A stretch of 64,000 nt of DNA from Ascaphus truei. Its lineage: Eukaryota; Chordata; Amphibia; Anura; Ascaphidae. Positions 34,551 to 45,054 of this stretch are shown piece by piece. The DNA lies in contig CM071568.1 of NCBI GenBank assembly GCA_036426205.1, positions 37,470,553 to 37,534,552 on the forward strand. The letters are read 5' to 3'. Position 1 is the first letter of the stretch, and every line of letters begins with the position of its first letter. The position numbers and the translations under genes are program-made. The notes under the pieces were generated by a model. The model was not told the DNA's origin. It searched no databases and saw nothing but the letters and a program-made list of their open reading frames with translations.

Positions 34551-35265
34551 ATGTTTTTGATAAAGCCAGATCTGAGGTCTTACCATCGTTGTTTCGATTG
34601 TCCTATTGACTTGCTTCCCGGCTCTGTACCTCCCAAGGGAACTTCTTACCCGCTATCCCTTCCAGAGACTAAAGCTATGAAGGAGTATATCCATGAAAAT
34701 TTACAAAGGGGCTTTATTCGAAAACCTTCTTCTCCAGCCGGCCTAGGCTTCTTCTTTGTGAAGTAAAAGGACGGGTCGCTACAACCATGTATTGATTACA
34801 GGGGCCTTAACAAGATCACCATCAAAAAAACGTTATCCCTTACCATTGATTTTGGAACTTTTTGATCACCTCCAAGGAGCCAACATCTTCACTAAATTGG
34901 ACAATCGTGTGGCCTACAATTTGGTAAGGATCCGCCAAGGTGATAAATGGAAAACGGCTTGCAATACCTGTGACGGTCACTATGAATACCTCGTCATGCC
35001 CTTCAGTCTCTGTAATGCCTCTGCCGTTTTCCAAGAGTACGCTAATGAAATCTTCAGAGATCTGCTCAATCAATTTGTCGTTATCTATCTGGATGATATA
35101 ATGATCTTTTCTAAGTCCACACAGGAGCATGTCAAACAGGTACTACGCCTATGTGAAAAACATTTGTTCGCCAAGCTGGAAAACTTTCACGCTCCTAAGC
35201 TTGTTCGCATCATCCATGCCAAGTACCATAATAAGCTGTTTCTGAGACGCCCGGAGGTCGCTCCT
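34551..35265 (+). pseudogene. Gypsy reverse transcriptase with internal deletion
   Basis: RT motifs are clear: an [10 protein letters not shown] block with [19 protein letters not shown], then (after a TAA at 34,764 and a frame change) [38 protein letters not shown], and the catalytic YLDD near 35,086. The first catalytic Asp is kept but its neighbours LRG are changed to NRV. The frame then passes to [22 protein letters not shown], which is the end of pol; several hundred codons are missing between. The segment is inactive by truncation and deletion. Confidence 0.8.
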
Positions 35266-35279
35266 GAATGGGGGGGTAC

Positions 35280-35590
35280 TGTAGGGATCCTTGAGTCCCG
35301 CTACTCTCTGTGCACGTATCGCTTACCTCAGCCCACTATCAGGTGCTCCGCTTCCCCCGCGGCGCGTCACCTGGGCCATCTACCAGCTGCCGGTCTACGG
35401 GCATGCGTGTGTCAAGCGCAAGTTTTAATATGGACTCCTCTGGCCCCGCCTCCGGGTTGCACCCATGCGGGGGCATCATCAGCACATCACATACGCGCGG
35501 GACATGCGATCTACATGCGCAGGTACCGCATCACCAGGCTCCTCTTGTAAGCCCTCCCACACCTGTCTCCTGCACCTCGTCAACCAATCT
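35280..35590 (+). mobile_element. Truncated Gypsy 3' LTR
   Basis: Begins TGTAGGGATC right after the polypurine tract. GC-rich body; no matching end or second LTR was found. The boundary with PLE sequence (35,590-35,620) is approximate. Confidence 0.5.
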
Positions 35591-35599
35591 CAGCAGGCG

Positions 35600-36170
35600 C
35601 TCCTGACATGGTTCACTGATAGGGAACACAAACAATCTGTCCTCCACACAGCCTTTAACATGCCAGTTACAGATCCATGTACTACACAGTCAGGTGGCAG
35701 AATAACCTTTGTAAGCAAATACACAACAGCTAGTGCATTTGTCAAAAGAGTCATAAAATAACATTGGAAAATTCTACAGAGATGAAATTTTGCATGATGT
35801 TTGTAAGGAGTATCCAAGATTTGCCAATAAAAGGGATGAAAATCTTCAGGATATTTTGATTAAAGCTGATGACAAAAATAATTACTCTACCTCACATTTT
35901 CTCAGTAACCCCAAAACAGGTTGCTATAAATGTTACAATTGTAGTGTTTGCAATAGTCTAAACACAGGGGACCTGTTTTACCATCCCAGAAATGGAAAGC
36001 CTTTCAAAATCAAAGAACGTATAATTTGCACTACAACAAATATAATTTATATGACAAAAGGCCCATATGGACTTTGCTATATAGGAAAATCTAATAGGAT
36101 GCTTAAAACTAGATTTATAGAGCACAAAAGCAAGATCAGCCATAGCTTTTCTGAGTTTAGGCAATATTAG
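35600..36170 (+). pseudogene. PLE 1 protein, C-terminal Cys cluster and GIY-YIG endonuclease
   Basis: GIY-YIG nucleases nick the target for PLE integration. Upstream, GRITFVSKYTTASAFVKRVIK then a stop and HWKIL match the RT thumb end. The open frame 35,790-36,170 has RFANKRDENLQDILI, a Cys cluster CYKCYNCSVC, FYHP, the IIYMTKGPYGLCYIG motif and the LKTRFIEHKSKI helix. The Gly-Ile-Tyr element reads IIYMTK..GLCYIG, the usual PLE form. The frame ends early at 36,168, losing the C-terminal half of the domain. Confidence 0.8.
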
Positions 36171-36175
36171 AGACA

Positions 36176-36818
36176 AGCTCTATATCTATGCTCAGAGAAA
36201 ATGCATGTATCACTTAGTCCAGTAATACAGTAAATCCAATAATTCATATCGTTTTCCTCATCAACACAGGCAATAATCCAATAATGACTTGCTATCAGAT
36301 GTAGTCAAATAATACTCCTATAATGGGGAGGTATAGGGAAATACAACATAGGTTGGCCACACTGCTCAAAATAAAAAAAACAGTGGGACCCCAGCTAGTA
36401 ATCCCAAGTATGATAACACTCCCCTGGAGCTAGACTAGATAACATCCATGGAAGAAAAATAATAAAGCGTACTCTCACTTGGCAATTTTGCCAGAAGTCC
36501 TGTGTTTAGCGTGCAGCTGCAAGATAGATACTGAAGGGTGTATCCCTGGAGGGGATGTGCAGGCAGTGCACTGCATTGAGGTGCATATGGAAAAAAGATG
36601 CGACGGTGGCTGGATCAGATGCAATAAAAATAAGCTTCTTTATTGATGAACAAGACAAACAGGGTTCACATGACGCTGTAGAGGTACTCTAACATGTTAA
36701 ACATCCCTTCATTAATTTTGGCCTGGGCCTTGGAAAAAAGCTTGGCTACATCATGCATGTTGTACACTGTAAATCTTTCCTCATCAACTAGACACTCAAT
36801 ACCCTGCAGGATTGGTTT
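36176..36818. other. Unassigned repeat-like DNA
   Basis: No coding similarity. It lies between the truncated PLE 1 C-terminus and the minus-strand remnant beginning at 36,819. No partner of the LTR at 41,445-42,466 is visible here. Confidence 0.4.
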
Positions 36819-38198
36819 CTAGGCATGTTGACCCTCTTCTTGTTCAAAGTTGGCAATATGTTTACGGATTGCCTCTAGATCAGGCCTATTCCAAATTGAC
36901 ATACCGGATCCAAAAAGTCTGGGTATGGCCACAATGATGCCATCTACACTCTGCAATTTTTCTGATCTGAAAATACCTTTTTGGCGAGGGATGTCTTGTC
37001 TTGAAAAATTGTCTTGAGTTCTACTTGCATGAGATGCAACTAAATCTACTAATAAGGAAGTATAAAATAGTGAATCATTAGTTTGCATACAGGAACCAAA
37101 TTCTGCCATGTTCCATTTTGATTAATTTATGACGACAGGCACATGAATAAATTGCACATTATTATATAAAGTCCTAGGGATGGATGTTGCAGTGAGACCA
37201 CTGGAGGGTCTATCTTGTGCTGTTGGGCATGTCAGCTGGACCCTACCGGGACACTCTTTCACCACTTGTTCCAAATGCTGAGACAGGTAGAAGGATTGAC
37301 TCTCCCTTATCACATTGGACTGGATTCTGCTTGACCTGGATACAAAGAAAGGGATCAGCGACGACACCGATGCTCATGTGCATGAAAGTTATCACAATTA
37401 TGGCCTTCAATGTCCTGTAGCAAATATGAATAGCAAAAGAAATAAAGGAAGAAAGCAAGAAAGATATATAAATGAGTATTGCATTTCTTTGATCTAAGGG
37501 TCCTGAGATTACATTTCTGAAATGCTGAAATGCCTGGGACATTTATGGGGGCCTTGTTATGGCACAACCCATAGAGCACAAATTGTCATTAATCTGCAGG
37601 ATTTTCCAATTCTCCCCACCCCCCTTGTGCTCCTTGTTTGGCCAAGAAGTCAGCAATGTCATTTTGCTCAGGAGTGAGTGAATGGTCTCTTTTATAAACC
37701 TGCCAGCTTCCTTTGGGAATCTGTATTGTTTCTGTGGAACAGGAACAATACCAGTCATATCTATCAAGGTGTCAATTCTACCACAATTGTGTTTATGATC
37801 CGCAAACGCTTCACAGTGTCTCTCAGCACAGATTCTAACAGATGTTTGTCTGGATGAGCAGCAATAATATGAAATAAATCATTTTCGGCATTGTTAGGTT
37901 TTATGGCAGTGATTGAATGTGAGTCTGGAATAACCACCATCCTGTCATCTGTGCTGGGTACACTCTGCAAAAGTAGAAAGTGAATTAAATCCAGCATACA
38001 TTAATTGGGAACCAGAAAATCAGACCCAAGTTGCCCAAGTTCATTTGGGAGAGGCATTAGTGGAACAAACTGTGCAGCTGACATACCCCCACTTTGAATT
38101 ACTTGCGGGTGACCACACCAATCTAAGGTAATACTGTTGCGGCCCCTTTTAATCTCCAACATCCCCCCCAAAAATTGGGGATGTTTTCCGACTCTCAC
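36819..38198 (-). pseudogene. Unassigned minus-strand coding remnants, possibly retroviral env
   Basis: A series of minus-strand open stretches (38,198-38,001; 37,997-37,764; 37,767-37,543; 37,542-37,243; 37,367-37,122; 37,109-36,819) follows the direction of the gag at 39,630-41,084. The last contains RQDIPRQKGIF followed by a mildly hydrophobic segment and a probable helix, a layout reminiscent of a cleavage site and fusion-peptide region of a retroviral envelope protein. One stretch (about 37,480-37,400) is hydrophobic. The similarity is too weak to name the protein. If it is env, pol has been lost between it and gag. All frames are broken. Confidence 0.3.
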
Positions 38199-38704
38199 GG
38201 GCCTTCTCTGCGTGGCCCGAAATCAGCTTATAGCGCTAATAGCGCTAGACAATGAAAGCGCTTAGTGCTAAACAATAGAAATGCCCACAGGCGCCCAAAA
38301 TGGCCGAAAACGGCCCCCATCAGCCCGCGATTTGCCCGCGATTTTTAAAATCACGGGGAAAAGGCCGCAGGATCCTAAAGGCAGCCGCCACTGTATGTGC
38401 TATGAGTCTTGGGGCCTGTGATTGTCATGAGTCACCATTTGGTGTGTCAGGCTGCCATTTAAGTGAGTTGTCTGCCTTTTCCTGTGAGTTTCCCTGTAAA
38501 GAACGTAACTGCTGCCATATTCCTAAATGTGGGTCTTCCACTAAATGTTTAACAATGGTCCTTTATTCCAATTAGGATTAGATGGCGTGTTTCTTTCACC
38601 TGAGGGTGTTGATCTTCTATTGTTGTGGGATTGCACTGAAAAGCTGCAATCCTTCTAGTGGAGTGTTTTTCCTCTCTTTCTTTAAATTCTGCTGCATGGA
38701 TTTA
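38199..38704. other. Unassigned DNA between env-like remnant and GC-rich element
   Basis: Contains short inverted phrases (AGCGCTAATAGCGCT near 38,233). A plus-strand open frame at 38,300-38,575 has no recognisable domain. Confidence 0.4.
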
Positions 38705-39090
38705 CAGCAGCGGCAGCTTTTATTGCAACTTTTGCCGGCGGCAGGCCGGGATCTACTCTGGCTAGCGCCGGGTCTAGACCGCGGCGCCGCCGCGTATTCC
38801 TCCGCGCACCCCCCTCCACTTCGCGTGCATTTTAGCCCCCCTTCCCGACCCCGAACCCGGCTCCTGCTCTGCACCTCTGCTTCCCCGCACCCCTGCTTAC
38901 CTCACTTCAAACTCCAGGGGTGTCGGGGAAGCCGGGGAAGCCGGGGAAGCCGGGGAAGCCGGGGAAGCCGGGGAAGCCGGGCACGCACGTGACAGTGACG
39001 TCACAGTGACGCCACGACAAGCCGCGTCACCACGCTTCCCGCATGCATCCTGCCGTGTGGGAAACATTAGAATAAAAGCTGCCGGTGCTG
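38705..39090. mobile_element. Short GC-rich element with 20-bp terminal inverted repeats
   Basis: Ends are CAGCAGCGGCAGCTTTTATT at 38,705-38,724 and AATAAAAGCTGCCGGTGCTG at 39,071-39,090, an inverted pair with two mismatches. The 386-bp body is CpG-rich and contains a 9-bp minisatellite and a TGACGTCA box at 38,996-39,003. It is short enough to be a MITE. Target duplication unclear. Confidence 0.6.
38924..38980. repeat. 9-bp GC-rich minisatellite
   Basis: About six copies of GGGGAAGCC, perfect in the middle. They give a repeating Ser-Arg-Gly peptide in one frame, which looks fortuitous. Confidence 0.9.
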
Positions 39091-39630
39091 TATTTATTTA
39101 TAAAATACTTTACCAGGAAGTAATACATTGAGAGTTACCTCTCGTTTTCAAGTATGTCCTGGGCACAGAGTTAAGACAAATAATACATGGTTACAAATAC
39201 AGTTACATAAAGGAACAGGGTATACATGATATACAACACATTGCATGCACAGTTAAAGAAAATATATGTTATAGGCGTATGAAACAGTTACAGACCAGAT
39301 TAAAATGTGAGACAGCCTTAGATTTGAAAGAACTTAAACTGGTGGCGGATGTGAGAGTCTCTGTTAGGTTGTTCCAGTTTTGGGGTGCACAGTAAGAGAA
39401 GGAGGAACGGCCGGATACTTTGTTGAGCCTTGGGATCATGTACAGTCTTTTGGAGTCTGATCTCAGGTGATAAATGCTGCATGTGGTAGGGGTGAGGATC
39501 TTGTTCAGATAGCTGGGTAGCTTGCCCATAAAGAATTTAAAGGCAAGACAGGAAAGGTGAACTTTGCGCCTAGACTCTAGTGATGACCAATCTAGTTCTT
39601 TGAGCATTTCGTAGTGATGTGTGTTGTAGT
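39091..39630 (-). mobile_element. Rex1/CR1-like LINE 3' end
   Basis: Very similar to 55,549-56,105 (-), with the same C-terminal RT coding, the same 3' untranslated block (ACCAGGAAGTAATACATTGA on the + strand) and an AAAT-type tail at its 3' end (39,091-39,105). It is truncated at 39,630, where it joins retroviral gag sequence in the same frame and direction. No target duplication was found. Confidence 0.75.
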
Positions 39631-40555
39631 AGGATGTCTGAATTGCCTGAAAAGACCTTTGCATTAACCCAATAATTTTCTCATAGCTATGTTTCCTAGG
39701 GCCTGTGAGAAGCTTACATTTGGCTTTGATTAAGGGATGCACATTTTGGATTAGAAGTTTTTTATATTCATGATCATTTCTACTTCCATTCTTTCCACTA
39801 CCAGTGCAATATGCAGCAAATAATTTATTGGCACAGACTAACGGGTTCTCTTCAGTTTGTTGTTTAATCTGGTATGCTACCATGAGGCCTATGGCTGAGG
39901 GATGTAACATTTTCTGTAATTTCTCCACTGTCTCCTCATAATTACCATTGGCTTCTTTGATTAAGTCTGGTAGCACACTACACGCATGCATTTCAATGGT
40001 TAATTGAAAAACTTTCACTTGGTCATTTTGATTTCTAACACCTAATAACTCATATCTCTGATGGACATTGACTGCATGTGATGTGATGTGTTCCTCTGAC
40101 TTTAATTTGCCAGTTAAGTCAGCTACCCCCAAAAGTGTTTTAAAGGGTTGTGTGGGGTAAATACTATTGTGGGCAGGGTGTATGGCTTTACCTGCACTAT
40201 CAAACCCCAATAGTGTCTGATTCCATTCAGTTGAGGAGTATAGGCATGTTCTTACAGAGACAGGAGTTTTTCCTGTATCTATCTCCCTGGAATCTTGATT
40301 AACCATATAATGTGGGTGTATAGTTCTTGAACAATCCTCTGTTGCCTGTGAATCAATTATTTCCCCCATGTCGATGGGAAAATGAAGATTTAATTCAGTA
40401 GAATCCTCTTCCCAAATATCTCCATGTTCACTCTTCCCAAATATCTCCATACAATTCCAATCCTCCATTTCATATGCATATGTGGGAGCAGAAGCAGTAT
40501 ATCCTAATCTGTCTGCTACGGCTTTCTGTCCTTTCAAAATAGAGAGTGTTTGCAC
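39269..40555 (-). pseudogene. Chimeric ORF: retroviral capsid fused to LINE RT C-terminus
   Basis: A 428-codon uninterrupted frame. From the start to about residue 308 it is Gag. A capsid-like helical region leads to a QQTEENPLVCANKLFAAY segment (about residues 222-239) that fits the retroviral major homology region. From about residue 309 (YYNTHHYEMLKELDWSS) it is the C-terminal region of a Rex1/CR1-like RT, identical in layout to 55,743-56,105. The first Met is internal to Gag, whose true start is at 41,084. The junction at about 39,630 keeps the frame by chance or selection; there is no sign that the fusion is expressed. Confidence 0.7.
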
Positions 40556-41084
40556 CAGATGAATTTTTTTTTTGTTTACATGGTGTGATGATCAATACAT
40601 TTGCCCTTTTTCAATTCAGTAACTTGATCTTGAATTACTTTGTAAACACTGATTATGTGGTCTCTTTCAGTTTCTACATTAATTAATGTTTGCTTACAAT
40701 CTGTTACCTCTTTTGGGGTAATTTTATAATTTTTGCAATTTTCCTCTTGTTAGGATTGTACAACTTCATTAACAGTTGTTAGAGCCCTGACTTCATTTTT
40801 TAATTTGTCAATCTCCTTTTCATAATTTATAGTTTGGGCTTTACAATTTTGAAGTGCTATTTCAATATGTTCCATTTTGGCATTCATTACCAAGCATGCT
40901 GCATACAAACTGCTTTGCCCTTAAGTTTTTTATTTTTCTTAGAGATACTTATCTCTTGATCAAATATTTCCTGAACATATGTCCAAGGATTATTTTGACT
41001 TTTAGTATCACATGCAAAGTCGGAACTTTTATGTTTTGTGATATAAGATGCTACAACGCTGTCTAAACTAGAGACTGTAGCCAT
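39630..41084 (-). pseudogene. Endogenous retrovirus gag
   Basis: Gag is the structural polyprotein of the virion. The start is placed at 41,084 (MATVSSLDSVV), about 340 bp downstream of the primer-binding site. The order is a basic N-terminal part (41,084-40,910), a frame break near 40,900, a coiled-coil stretch (about 40,880-40,590) with one in-frame stop (about 40,750), another break near 40,560, then capsid with a major-homology-like motif to 39,630. Nucleocapsid, protease and pol are missing, replaced by a LINE fragment. The retroviral genus is unclear; the coiled-coil Gag could suit an epsilon- or spuma-like lineage. The copy is defective. Confidence 0.6.
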
Positions 41085-41424
41085 TTTGTAATTTTGTAAT
41101 AAAAATTACTTTCCCCTTAAATATATATCCTCCCCACATGTTGCCGGCTCTTAGTGGTTAATAAAATATACTTTTCTATAATTAGAATTTGTTTTTTTTT
41201 CCTTTAAAATATATATTAGTGGTGTATCCTCCCTCTTATGTTCACTAGCCTTAAGAGTTCTTCCAATACCCACTATAAAAATAAGCTAATTATTAGTATA
41301 TGTATTACCGTGATTTTGTTGTTGGTAAGTGACTGACAGCCTAAACTTATTTAATAAATAACCTTATCTATTTTATATTCATAGATCTAGGTGCTTATTT
41401 AAAAGAATACCATAAATTTTGTGT

Positions 41425-41442
41425 CCCTGATCGTGGTCGCCA
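41425..41442 (-). other. Retroviral primer-binding site
   Basis: On the minus strand TGGCGACCACGATCAGGG starts two bases after the LTR end. The TGG start and position are as expected for tRNA priming. The tRNA was not identified. Confidence 0.55.
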
Positions 41443-41444
41443 AA

Positions 41445-42466
41445 TGTTACCGATAATGTCTTATACAGAAATCTAAATATAGATGTATTTATAACGTATT
41501 CATCTATATGAGTATTGCTGGCTTATGAGAATTAACTAGCAAATATGTTTCTAGTCATCCAGAAATAAGAATATAGATGCATTTATATGTTATCCATCTA
41601 TAGAAGTATCTCTGGCTTATAAGATGTAATATAACAATACCGGCAAAAACTATTACTTAAGGAAATATTGATATGTGTTCCAATAGGAAACACATCCACA
41701 CATGCACACGCTGGTTTATGAGAGTTATTGACATGATAGAGATAGCTTCAATCAAATAAACAGCAATTTATAGAACAGCAACAAAATATAACAATTACAT
41801 GGTTGTACTAATTATACGTGCTTATAATGTTTGTACTTGTTACAGGCCTATCAAAACAATACAATACAATACAATACAGTTCATCCTATCTAACAATACT
41901 GTACATTGATATAAAACACAGATATATATACAGATTTACAAGTGCACAAGAATTATGATCATAATTACCTTAACTGATGTCTATAGGAATTTCAACAGGT
42001 CTCTGAGCTCTCTCTCTCCTTTACCTCTCTGACTAACTAATACCCTGTCTGAGGTTTAAATGTGTTTCTAAACCCATAGCTGAATATGTACTGTAGGAGG
42101 TTCTGATTTGTTGAGAAAATATGATCAAACTAAATTACGTGAGTTTCTTTGTAGTTGATGGTCAAACCTATCTATCATATGATGGCAATAAATGGTGCAC
42201 AGGTCAAAAGTTCCTGTAGTTTGATCTCTGTGGGGAATAGCAGCTGTTTCCCCTGGGGTCTAAATGTTAATTCAGGAAACACGTTTTGTTTTGAAGTCCC
42301 TGATAATAAACAAAAAATGTTTATTATCAGGGTGTGAAGTAAATAAACTTTTTGTTTGTCAATTCTCTCACTTCTTGCATCTGAATGGAATGTGTATCCA
42401 GGTGCAGATATCTTACTTCAAAAACAGTTTGTGATTCCTGGACAAAAGCATTTCTTTTGGGTAACA
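41445..42466 (-). mobile_element. 5' LTR of the endogenous retrovirus
   Basis: On the + strand it begins TGTTACC at 41,445 and ends GGTAACA at 42,466, a perfect 7-bp inverted terminal pair with TG...CA ends. The inner end abuts the primer-binding site. Length is about 1,022 bp, within the normal LTR range. It includes an ACAAT microsatellite (41,855-41,880) and an AT-rich TATA-like run near 41,925. No second LTR is in the window, so the target duplication cannot be checked. Confidence 0.6.
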
Positions 42467-42599
42467 TCAGTCACCATGCAATAGTGTACTGCGTAAGGAA
42501 AATCAGATCACCCCAATCAAGCCCTACAGTTCTACTCACTAGAACATTTAAAGACTTTAACCCACAACAGATTACAATTAGTAGAGACTAATAGGAATC

Positions 42600-43220
42600 T
42601 ATAGAAATGCACCAATATCAATGTCCATATTTAGACCTCCTGGGTGCATCGTTTTAAGACGATGTATTCAGAAGGTCTCTCATTTTGCCAAACCTATACA
42701 GTAGTCCTATTTCCTCCCGTCTAATGGGCTTTCCCATATTCTATACCCATATATATTAAACTTGTGGGGTTGAATTCATGGCAATTTAGGAAATGTTTAG
42801 GTATACTATGAGTTGTTAATTTTCTACCATTATTTCCTACATGTTAAAGGATGTGAACTTTTAAGGCTCTTGTGTTCTTCCTATATACAGTATTGTAGCA
42901 CGCAGGGGCATTCTATAGGATATATCATATGGTCCATTCTACAGTTAAGATGTTGTTTTATCATAAACTCCACTTGTTAATTTGATTTGAAAGTATTTTT
43001 TTCTTTTGAACAAAAATCGCATGCTTTACAATTTTTGCAATTGTAAAATCCAATTGGCAGTTTATGCCAATCCTTTCTTGGGATGTATTGTTTTTCAGGG
43101 GCCTAAAGATACTAGGCGCTAATTTGACTATTAGATTTCTAGCTTTTGAAAAAAAAATATTTGTTCTGTATGGGATTTCTTTCCCCAAAATAGGGTCATT
43201 ATGCAAAATATGTAGTGTTT
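42600..43220 (-). pseudogene. PLE 2 C-terminal region
   Basis: Starts with the duplicated HILHN coding and continues DPILGKEIPYR..KARNLIVKLAPS. After a frame change comes a Cys cluster (CKNCKACDFC, about 43,040-43,010) and then a degraded GIY-YIG domain (MIYPIECPC, IPKHFLNCHE, about 42,940-42,700) with several stops. Confidence 0.7.
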
Positions 43221-45054
43221 TCCCCGGGCGCTAACTCTGACCGTGGTTGGTATAGAATTTAAATAAATTATTAATAAGGTGAGTGATAATTTATGCAACT
43301 TTGATTGTGATGTCCTTGTGTGACTCAGACTACCCCACTAGGGTCTATCCAAAACCCTTGATATGGAACGTGCGAAGGGATGGGGGAGCACAGCGTAAGG
43401 AATGGTGGAGTGTGGTTATATTATCTCTCTATGATGTTCAGTGAGGTTCTAACACCCTTAAAGTGTCCTCAAAGGGAGATTGGTACTCCCTAGAGAAGTG
43501 TTAAGACTTATGTGGGTGAAATAAGTCTATGGATGTGAAATAAATCAATAAAAGAAAAACTTACACGGCCTTGTGTAAGTTATATCCCATCAAGGTTTCT
43601 TTTGCAGTCGTCTCTTTCTTCTAGATGATCCTTCTTCTTTCTTTATGGTCTTCTCTCTCTGTCTTTTCTTCTTACTGTGACCTTGATGTTTGTCGTTGGA
43701 TGAATCTTGACAATGGTTCTCCTCTCATACGGGTGTAAACATAGATAAGAAGGTGATTAGACACATATGCACACAACATCAGTTTCAATGTAGAGGGGGG
43801 CAATGAGACAGTGTCATCAGGTGGGACAATATAATAATGATAATTATTCACTCACACGGCCTAATGTGAGTGTTAACCTGTAATGGTATCTTGCAAGCAC
43901 CTGTACAGATCACAGGTCTTTAGGTCAAAGGTCCCATATGGGACAATGGTGAAGGGAAAATATGTGGAAGGAATGTCAATAAAACAAAATACTCACACGG
44001 GCGTTTCATGGCACTAGCCTGAGGAACGAGCCTGAGGAAGCCCTGTTTAGGGCGAAACGCGTAGCTCTTCTTCAAACCACAGCCTGCAGCAATCGGAGAG
44101 GAACCGGAGGTGTCATGGAGTCCCTTGATCCGGACGCGGAGCACAGAGACTTTTATCCACAAACCACCATATGTTTCCCCTAGCTGCTAGTTTTTTTCCT
44201 ACCCCCCTAGAAGCAGTAGATGCTCCTTGGTTTTAATTTCATTTATATCTGTTTTTACACATTAACTTGTTATTAGTGTATGCCAGTTTGTTCTAATAAA
44301 ATTAAACTACCCCTGTGTTCAGTGTCCTATAGTCCTTTGCTATCTGGATATAGCCCCTAGGGGTCTTCAACTACGTTTTGGAGTTTTCAAGATACCATTA
44401 CAAGTGTGTACTCACACTGGCCCGTGTGAGTATTTTGTTTTATTGACATTCCTTCCACATATTTTCCCTTCACCATTGTCCCATACGGGACCTTTGACCT
44501 AAAGACATGTGATCTGTACAGGTGCTTGCAAGATACCATTACAGGTTAACACTCACATTAGGCCGTGTGAGTGAATAATTATCATTATTATATTGTCCCA
44601 CCTGATGACACTGTCTCATTGCCCCCCTCTACATTGAAACTGATTTTGTGTGCATATGTGTCTAATCACCTTCTTATCTATGTTTACACCCGTATGAGAG
44701 GAGAACCATTGTCAAGATTCATCCAACGACAAACATCAAGGTCACAGTAAGAAGAAAAGACAGAGAGAGAAGACCATAAAGAAAGAAGAAGGATCATCTA
44801 GAAGAAAGAGACGACTGCAAAAGAAACCTTGATGGGATATAACTTACACAAGGCCGTGTAAGTTTTTCTTTTATTGATTTATTTCACATCCATAGACTTA
44901 TTTCACCCACATAAGTCTTAACACTTCTCTAGGGAGTACCAATCTCCCTTTGAGGACACTTTAAGGGTGTCAGAACCTCACTGAACATCATAGAGAGATA
45001 ATACAACCACACTCCACCATTCCTTACGCTGTGCTCCCCCATCCCTTCGCACGT
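43221..45054. mobile_element. Fold-back element with 637-bp inverted arms
   Basis: Left arm 43,367-44,003 is the near-perfect reverse complement of right arm 44,419-45,055, differing at only a few positions. The 415-bp loop (44,004-44,418) carries a hammerhead-like motif. About 146 bp (43,221-43,366) outside the left arm have no partner. The element split the PLE 2 gene and is flanked by a 25-26-bp duplication. The hammerhead in the loop suggests it derives from PLE terminal repeats. Confidence 0.8.
44032..44064 (+). ncRNA. Hammerhead-like ribozyme motif in fold-back loop
   Basis: CTGAGGA, then a 4-5-bp stem (AGCCC/GGGC) closed by TGTTTA, then GAAACGCGTAG. This is the most compact and regular of the hammerhead-like cores in the window. 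Another CTGAGGA lies at 44,019. Confidence 0.5.

Larger units (their letters stand above)
34540..35590 (+). mobile_element. Ty3/Gypsy fragment with 3' LTR start
   Basis: RT coding (34,551-35,170) joins directly to the extreme C-terminus of pol (35,185-35,265), so RNase H and integrase are deleted. A polypurine tract (GGGGGGG, 35,270-35,276) precedes TGTAGGGATCC at 35,280, the expected start of a 3' LTR. The LTR end was not located; sequence reverts to PLE coding by about 35,600. No 5' LTR was found. Confidence 0.75.
30440..36175 (+). mobile_element. Penelope-like element 1, interrupted
   Basis: The order is leader with hammerhead-like motif (30,455), N-terminal coding (30,792-31,429), L2 insertion (31,430-33,790), continued N-terminal coding (33,808-34,395), Gypsy fragment (about 34,540-35,590), and C-terminal coding with zinc-binding Cys cluster and GIY-YIG domain (about 35,600-36,170). 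The reverse transcriptase core is absent. It lies where the Gypsy fragment now sits, so more than simple insertion happened. Confidence 0.7.

Noticed and set aside
37243..37542. Transmembrane host protein
   Set aside because: The hydrophobic run is embedded among overlapping broken frames in the same direction as the retroviral gag; treated as part of an unassigned retroelement remnant.
38582..38992. 136-residue open frame with Ser-Arg-Gly repeats
   Set aside because: It runs across the boundary of the GC-rich inverted-repeat element, and its repeats come from the 9-bp minisatellite.
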